From positions 62,001-126,000 of the forward strand of contig JBKBUF010000005.1 in assembly GCA_046290815.1 (NCBI GenBank): a DNA stretch of 64,000 nucleotides, given 5' to 3'. The stretch's first letter is position 1, and each line of letters begins with the position of its first letter. Positions 62,101-64,000 of the stretch are shown here, piece by piece. The DNA is from JBKBUF01 sp046290815. Lineage in GTDB: Bacteria > Bacteroidota > Bacteroidia > Cytophagales > Cytophagaceae. The translations under genes and the position numbers were made by a program. Below the pieces are notes generated by a model. The model worked only from the letters and a program-made list of their open reading frames with translations, made no database searches and was not told the origin of the DNA.

Positions 62101-62910
62101 ATGTGGGGGCTTTGGAGAACCGGCGGATTGTATGTTCAGTTAGGAGGAACTCCAAATATCGGATGGGATGTCGGTCCAAACTTCCTTGATGGAAATTGTC
62201 ATCATGTAGCCGTTACAAGAAACGGTCCGGAAATCACTTTTTATGCAGACGGGGAAGCCTATTACACATATCAAATGAGCCCAAGAAACATCAATTCTGA
62301 AGGTACGTTCAGGATAGGCAGAAATCATTTAAGCGATGTTCCTTTCTTTGGTTTAATCGGGGAAATAAGAATATGGAATGTTGCCAGAACTGATCAGCAA
62401 GTAAAGAATTTTATGAATGTGAACCTGGCCCCACAAACCGGGTTGGTAGGTTATTGGGATATGAACGAGCCCTCCAATAGCCAGACTGTAACCGACCTTT
62501 CGACTTCTAATGTTGCCTTACGCAATAATGGTACTCTCGGAAACAGTAGCAGCCAGGATGCACAGGATCCACGTTTTGTTCCTGCATGTCAGCTTACATG
62601 TACTGTCGGAGGAAATTTCAGAGTTGTTTCAGAAAACGGACAATATATCGAAAACCCATTGTATGAGAATCTGGAATTGGTAGCTTATCCGAATCCATTT
62701 AATGAAGAAACCAGATTTCTTATAAGAGCAGATAACCTGGAAGGATCAGTTTTAAAAATTGTAAACTTTAATGGAAATGAAGTTTACTACCAGGAAGCGC
62801 TTGAGCCAAACAGAGAATATATCCTTGCTAAAGAATTACCTCAAGGGATGTATTTTGTACAACTAATCAATGCCTCCGGGATAAAAACTTTAAAGCTTAT
62901 TAAGAATTAA
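59113..62910 (+). CDS. Large T9SS-exported protein with HEXXH metallopeptidase-like, LamG and sorting domains
   Basis: The ATG at 59113 gives 1265 residues with a signal peptide (MKNYYFFLFWTFLLPLKHSFA). In order: an unknown beta-rich N-part; a carboxypeptidase-regulatory-like segment (FKGTITGRLTSRI to LNGNFTLRYEV, about 290-360); a zincin-like core with YHEFGHFVMWQF (HEFGH at 484-488) and downstream LAWSEGWADAH (E523); a beta-repeat region (GGMLLIRTGSTLNLTGKITI, about 825-900); a LamG-like domain (ALWFDGQNDHLEIP, about 932-1110); and a type A T9SS sorting domain (VAYPNPFNEETRF to KTLKLIKN, 1180-1265). The HEXXH and Glu spacing fits a zinc peptidase of the gluzincin type, but the substrate is unknown. 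It is exported and anchored on the cell surface by T9SS. Confidence 0.85.
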   Translation: MKNYYFFLFWTFLLPLKHSFAKDHIASAEVISAEQNLSEVIHLEIKITSNVPSRFTGTPEFSVPAGWKVLNTNPLAKKQLNRKENIIYRAQIKIDRKNLHFYPQMFSVTFPMETVVQGNTAPVQEGILAQGRIYFTPYNTVEIFSEGDFHNAFRVWINESPEIDASRRFIPRSEIPVSDLNMATDTIGGKDMDDIMMKLVYVPGLAYLVPMKITSDSLLIEDFDDGIDSLGAENEQYIDELTQMFIDASNNYNKQNLENLIGKDNLKNAKVKFNLPKIHVHIILPIPPVPVITKTFKGTITGRLTSRITNDVGIERQIGMGGIFVALKDKDKVLDQLLAYTHTDLNGNFTLRYEVTQTILEGENLEIYLQFKSKSEEFDIKAKQRTVLGPAYQFTVDLGQTKGGNIHRDVETTSGAFRATSWAYKAWRFNKEQGDPLTKDLTILPFGDESYFMADGAFGVSNKGTSPFIKIASSDCNQEATMYHEFGHFVMWQFQGFNYIHVIQKSDEHSWHEENTSRLAWSEGWADAHSMILDAFYWEEDQEYGYELPTSRAYGAYYENRTREWQANVVTGNTRGLINNGINSEYFVACAIYDLWDGQGKGIPVSFPAAFGLGVTGGRATVGFADNGTWLRPDDVELDYKTIIRPLRDGGGGNKVQNIFEYFARISGYSNDCNFKSNVARAFYENRVVLDITEFERTPGVGVMIPDRTFSMEHRSFSGKTILNINASYSETYYITYLPSGQNTTIESRPMTNTQIINYIEIGRLPTIGVNINMNSSRLAVGFPVNPEFLTYSTCNRSGLRLVRGTVNLGGTTGYRANLEVNNQGIVRIDAGGIFNVNQGSELIIRSGGMLLIRTGSTLNLTGKITIENGAFICIENGANLNFANGSELFIAPNAIVGTNPVWNIGNTVCTTTLTSCVNLTGGNPNFSVLAEALWFDGQNDHLEIPETNGRLNLGTGNFTFEAIFKSDAINSHRGIQMLASKRNEWSSEGREVDGFMWGLWRTGGLYVQLGGTPNIGWDVGPNFLDGNCHHVAVTRNGPEITFYADGEAYYTYQMSPRNINSEGTFRIGRNHLSDVPFFGLIGEIRIWNVARTDQQVKNFMNVNLAPQTGLVGYWDMNEPSNSQTVTDLSTSNVALRNNGTLGNSSSQDAQDPRFVPACQLTCTVGGNFRVVSENGQYIENPLYENLELVAYPNPFNEETRFLIRADNLEGSVLKIVNFNGNEVYYQEALEPNREYILAKELPQGMYFVQLINASGIKTLKLIKN

Positions 62911-62921
62911 TATTGAGTTAG

Positions 62922-62962
62922 GGTGTTAAAGTGTTTAGCTAATACATAGATACTTTAACACC
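62922..62962 (+). terminator. Hairpin after the metallopeptidase-like gene
   Basis: GGTGTTAAAGT (62922-62932) pairs perfectly with ACTTTAACACC (62952-62962) around a 19-base loop. The following TTATTATTTA is only a weak T-run. GTGTTAA-type arms recur after secDF and at 63817-63850. Confidence 0.5.
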
Positions 62963-63022
62963 TTATTATTTATTTATTGCAATGGGGGATATAATTTCTT
63001 CCAAATTTCACTAACTATCATA

Positions 63023-63069
63023 GTCCTCGTTTGCAACGAGGACTTCCGAGAAATGCGATTGCATCGCAT
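63023..63069. repeat. REP-like element, left end of the intact RAYT unit
   Basis: Hairpin GTCCTCG...CGAGGAC (63023-63043), spacer TTCCGAGAA, and a second hairpin ATGCGAT-TGC-ATCGCAT (63053-63069). It ends 40 bases before the RAYT start, the same distance as in the deleted copy. Confidence 0.9.
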
Positions 63070-63109
63070 CACCTTACCTGATTATATTTGCCCCCTAAAA
63101 CCACCAGCT

Positions 63110-63655
63110 ATGTCAGGAGATAAATATTTGATCACAGATCAGCATGTTCCTTATTATGTTACCTGCTCGGTTATCCATTGGATTGATCTTTTCACCAGGA
63201 AGGATTACAGAGATATCATTGTTGATTCACTAAACTATTGTATTAAAGAAAAAAATGTAACCATTTATGCCTGGGTTATCATGAGCAATCATATTCATTT
63301 GGCTGCACAGGCAGATCCACCGGGTGGTATGTCTGCCTTCTTAAGAGATTTTAAAAAGTTTACCTCCAAAAAATTCATAGATACTATGGACTATATTAAT
63401 GAAAGCAGAAAGGATTGGTTATTGGATAAATTTGCTTTCGAAGCAAAAAGAACGCGAAGAGCTGAAAAGTATAAAGTCTGGATGGATTCAAATCATGCTG
63501 TTGATTTAAGTAACATCAATATAATGCAGAAGATTGATTACATTCATAATAATCCGGTTAGAGCGGGCTTGGTTAATAATCCGGAAGAGTATGTATACAG
63601 CAGCGCAAGGGATTATGCAGGAAAAAAAGGATTGGTGGAAGTAACATTGGTTTAA
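63110..63655 (+). mobile_element. Intact REP-associated tyrosine transposase (RAYT, Y1/HUH family)
   Basis: The 181-residue protein, read from the ATG at 63110 (MSGDKYLITDQHVPYY), has the HUH motif in VIMSNHIHLAAQA and a C-terminal KIDYIHNNPVRAGLV whose tyrosine is the candidate nucleophile. RAYTs cut and join REP hairpins in single-stranded DNA. A start at 63053 lies inside the REP hairpin and is unlikely. Flanking REP elements at 63023, 63663 and 63749, with the left in one orientation and the right in the other, form a complete unit. Confidence 0.9.
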
Positions 63656-63662
63656 TGATTAC

Positions 63663-63707
63663 GCGATACAATCGCATTTCTCACACGTCCTCGTTGCAAA
63701 CGAGGAC
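63663..63707. repeat. REP-like element, right end of the intact RAYT unit (inverse orientation)
   Basis: GCGAT-ACA-ATCGC (63663-63675) and GTCCTCG...CGAGGAC (63687-63707) form the inverse complement of the left-end element. The stretch is the same as at 56965-57009. Confidence 0.9.
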
Positions 63708-63748
63708 GATAAATGGGTTTAATAAAGGTAACTTTGGTTTAGTATAAT

Positions 63749-63796
63749 ATGCGATACAATCGCATTTCTCGCAACGTCCTCGTTACAAACGAGGAC
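63749..63796. repeat. Second right-end REP-like element
   Basis: ATGCGAT-ACA-ATCGCAT (63749-63765) and the hairpin GTCCTCG...CGAGGAC (63776-63796) with the loop variant TTACAAA. It is in the same orientation as the element at 63663, so two right-end REPs follow each other. Confidence 0.85.
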
Positions 63797-63816
63797 GATA
63801 AATGAGCTCATAAAAA

Positions 63817-63850
63817 AAGTGTTCAGGCATCTTTAACACCTGAACACTTT
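63817..63850 (-). terminator. Hairpin downstream of the partial gene at the right edge
   Basis: AAAGTGTTCAGG (63817-63828) pairs perfectly with CCTGAACACTTT (63839-63850) around a 10-base loop. Read leftward the stem ends in a T-run (63817-63812), consistent with a terminator for the gene at 63872-64000. Confidence 0.75.
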
Positions 63851-63871
63851 AACATTAAAAATACTTTTTAA

Positions 63872-64000
63872 CTACTTCTTGACTGCTACTGCTTCTTTCT
63901 TTGCATTTGCAGATTCAGATCCTTTTTTTCTGCAGGCCATTAGAGTATGGCTTATCCCTATATCATCAATCATTTCTTCCATATACAGCCCTGCTTTATC
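63872..64000 (-). CDS. C-terminal fragment of an unrecognised protein (cut by window edge)
   Basis: The last 42 residues of a leftward gene whose start is outside the window. It ends with EEMIDDIGISHTLMACRKKG followed by a lysine/alanine-rich tail (KKEAVAVKK). The frame is open from the edge to a TAG at 63872-63874 and is followed by the terminator hairpin at 63817-63850. The fragment is too short for assignment. Confidence 0.6.
   Translation of the reverse strand, partial: DKAGLYMEEMIDDIGISHTLMACRKKGSESANAKKEAVAVKK

Noticed and set aside
63053..63109. Longer N-terminus for the RAYT gene
   Set aside because: The extra 19 codons are the REP hairpin and its flank, and the deleted copy has its start at the equivalent of 63110.

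Overview
The window comes from an AT-rich member of the Bacteroidota, most likely a Cytophagales bacterium of the Cytophaga/Sporocytophaga type. The evidence is promoters of the Bacteroidetes form TTTG-N19/20-TAnnTTTG, type IX secretion C-terminal sorting domains, a fused SecDF, a SecA without the C-terminal zinc tail, a half-length glycogen synthase, DUF4270 and DUF3078 proteins, and S16 with a long Ala/Lys-rich tail. The species assignment is inference. No tRNA, rRNA or CRISPR array was seen.

Layout. 1-6.6 kb: a surface-polysaccharide locus. A leftward operon runs methyltransferase, Wzx-type flippase, acyltransferase, glycosyltransferase, O-antigen ligase/polymerase and a GT4 enzyme cut by the window edge, facing a divergent Wzz-like chain-length protein. 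6.8-20 kb: a secreted protein, then the 2-oxoglutarate dehydrogenase genes (odhA, odhB, an unknown exported protein, lpdA), a saccharopine/alanine dehydrogenase-like enzyme, and envelope genes (GT2, DUF3078, GT39, PAP2). 20-30.9 kb: housekeeping genes (gltX, ridA, glmS), a LamG/T9SS protein, DUF4270 with short glgA, and a rightward panC-panD-flippase-hldE-like-protease run. 31-36.6 kb: acyl-CoA dehydrogenase, an AraC regulator with a palindromic promoter, PcrB lipid synthase, two small membrane proteins and phoU. 36.7-41.8 kb: a phosphate operon (porin, pstS, pstC, pstA, pstB, then phoU) with two Pho-box-like promoters; the one before the porin has eight half-sites at exact 11-bp steps. 41.9-56.4 kb: peptidase, SPOR lipoprotein, secA, dapF, rplS, a small lipoprotein with a possible overlapping membrane microprotein, trmD-rimM-rpsP, rdgB, udk, ppa, and a small exported protein before secDF.

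56.5-64 kb is the accessory region. Two REP-associated tyrosine transposase (RAYT) genes, one deleted and one intact, each sit between inverted REP-like hairpins. Between them lies a duplicated module: an unknown lipoprotein followed by a large T9SS-exported HEXXH metallopeptidase-like protein. The left copy of the module is frameshifted and truncated and the right copy is intact. This is the part most worth following up, together with the Pho-box array.
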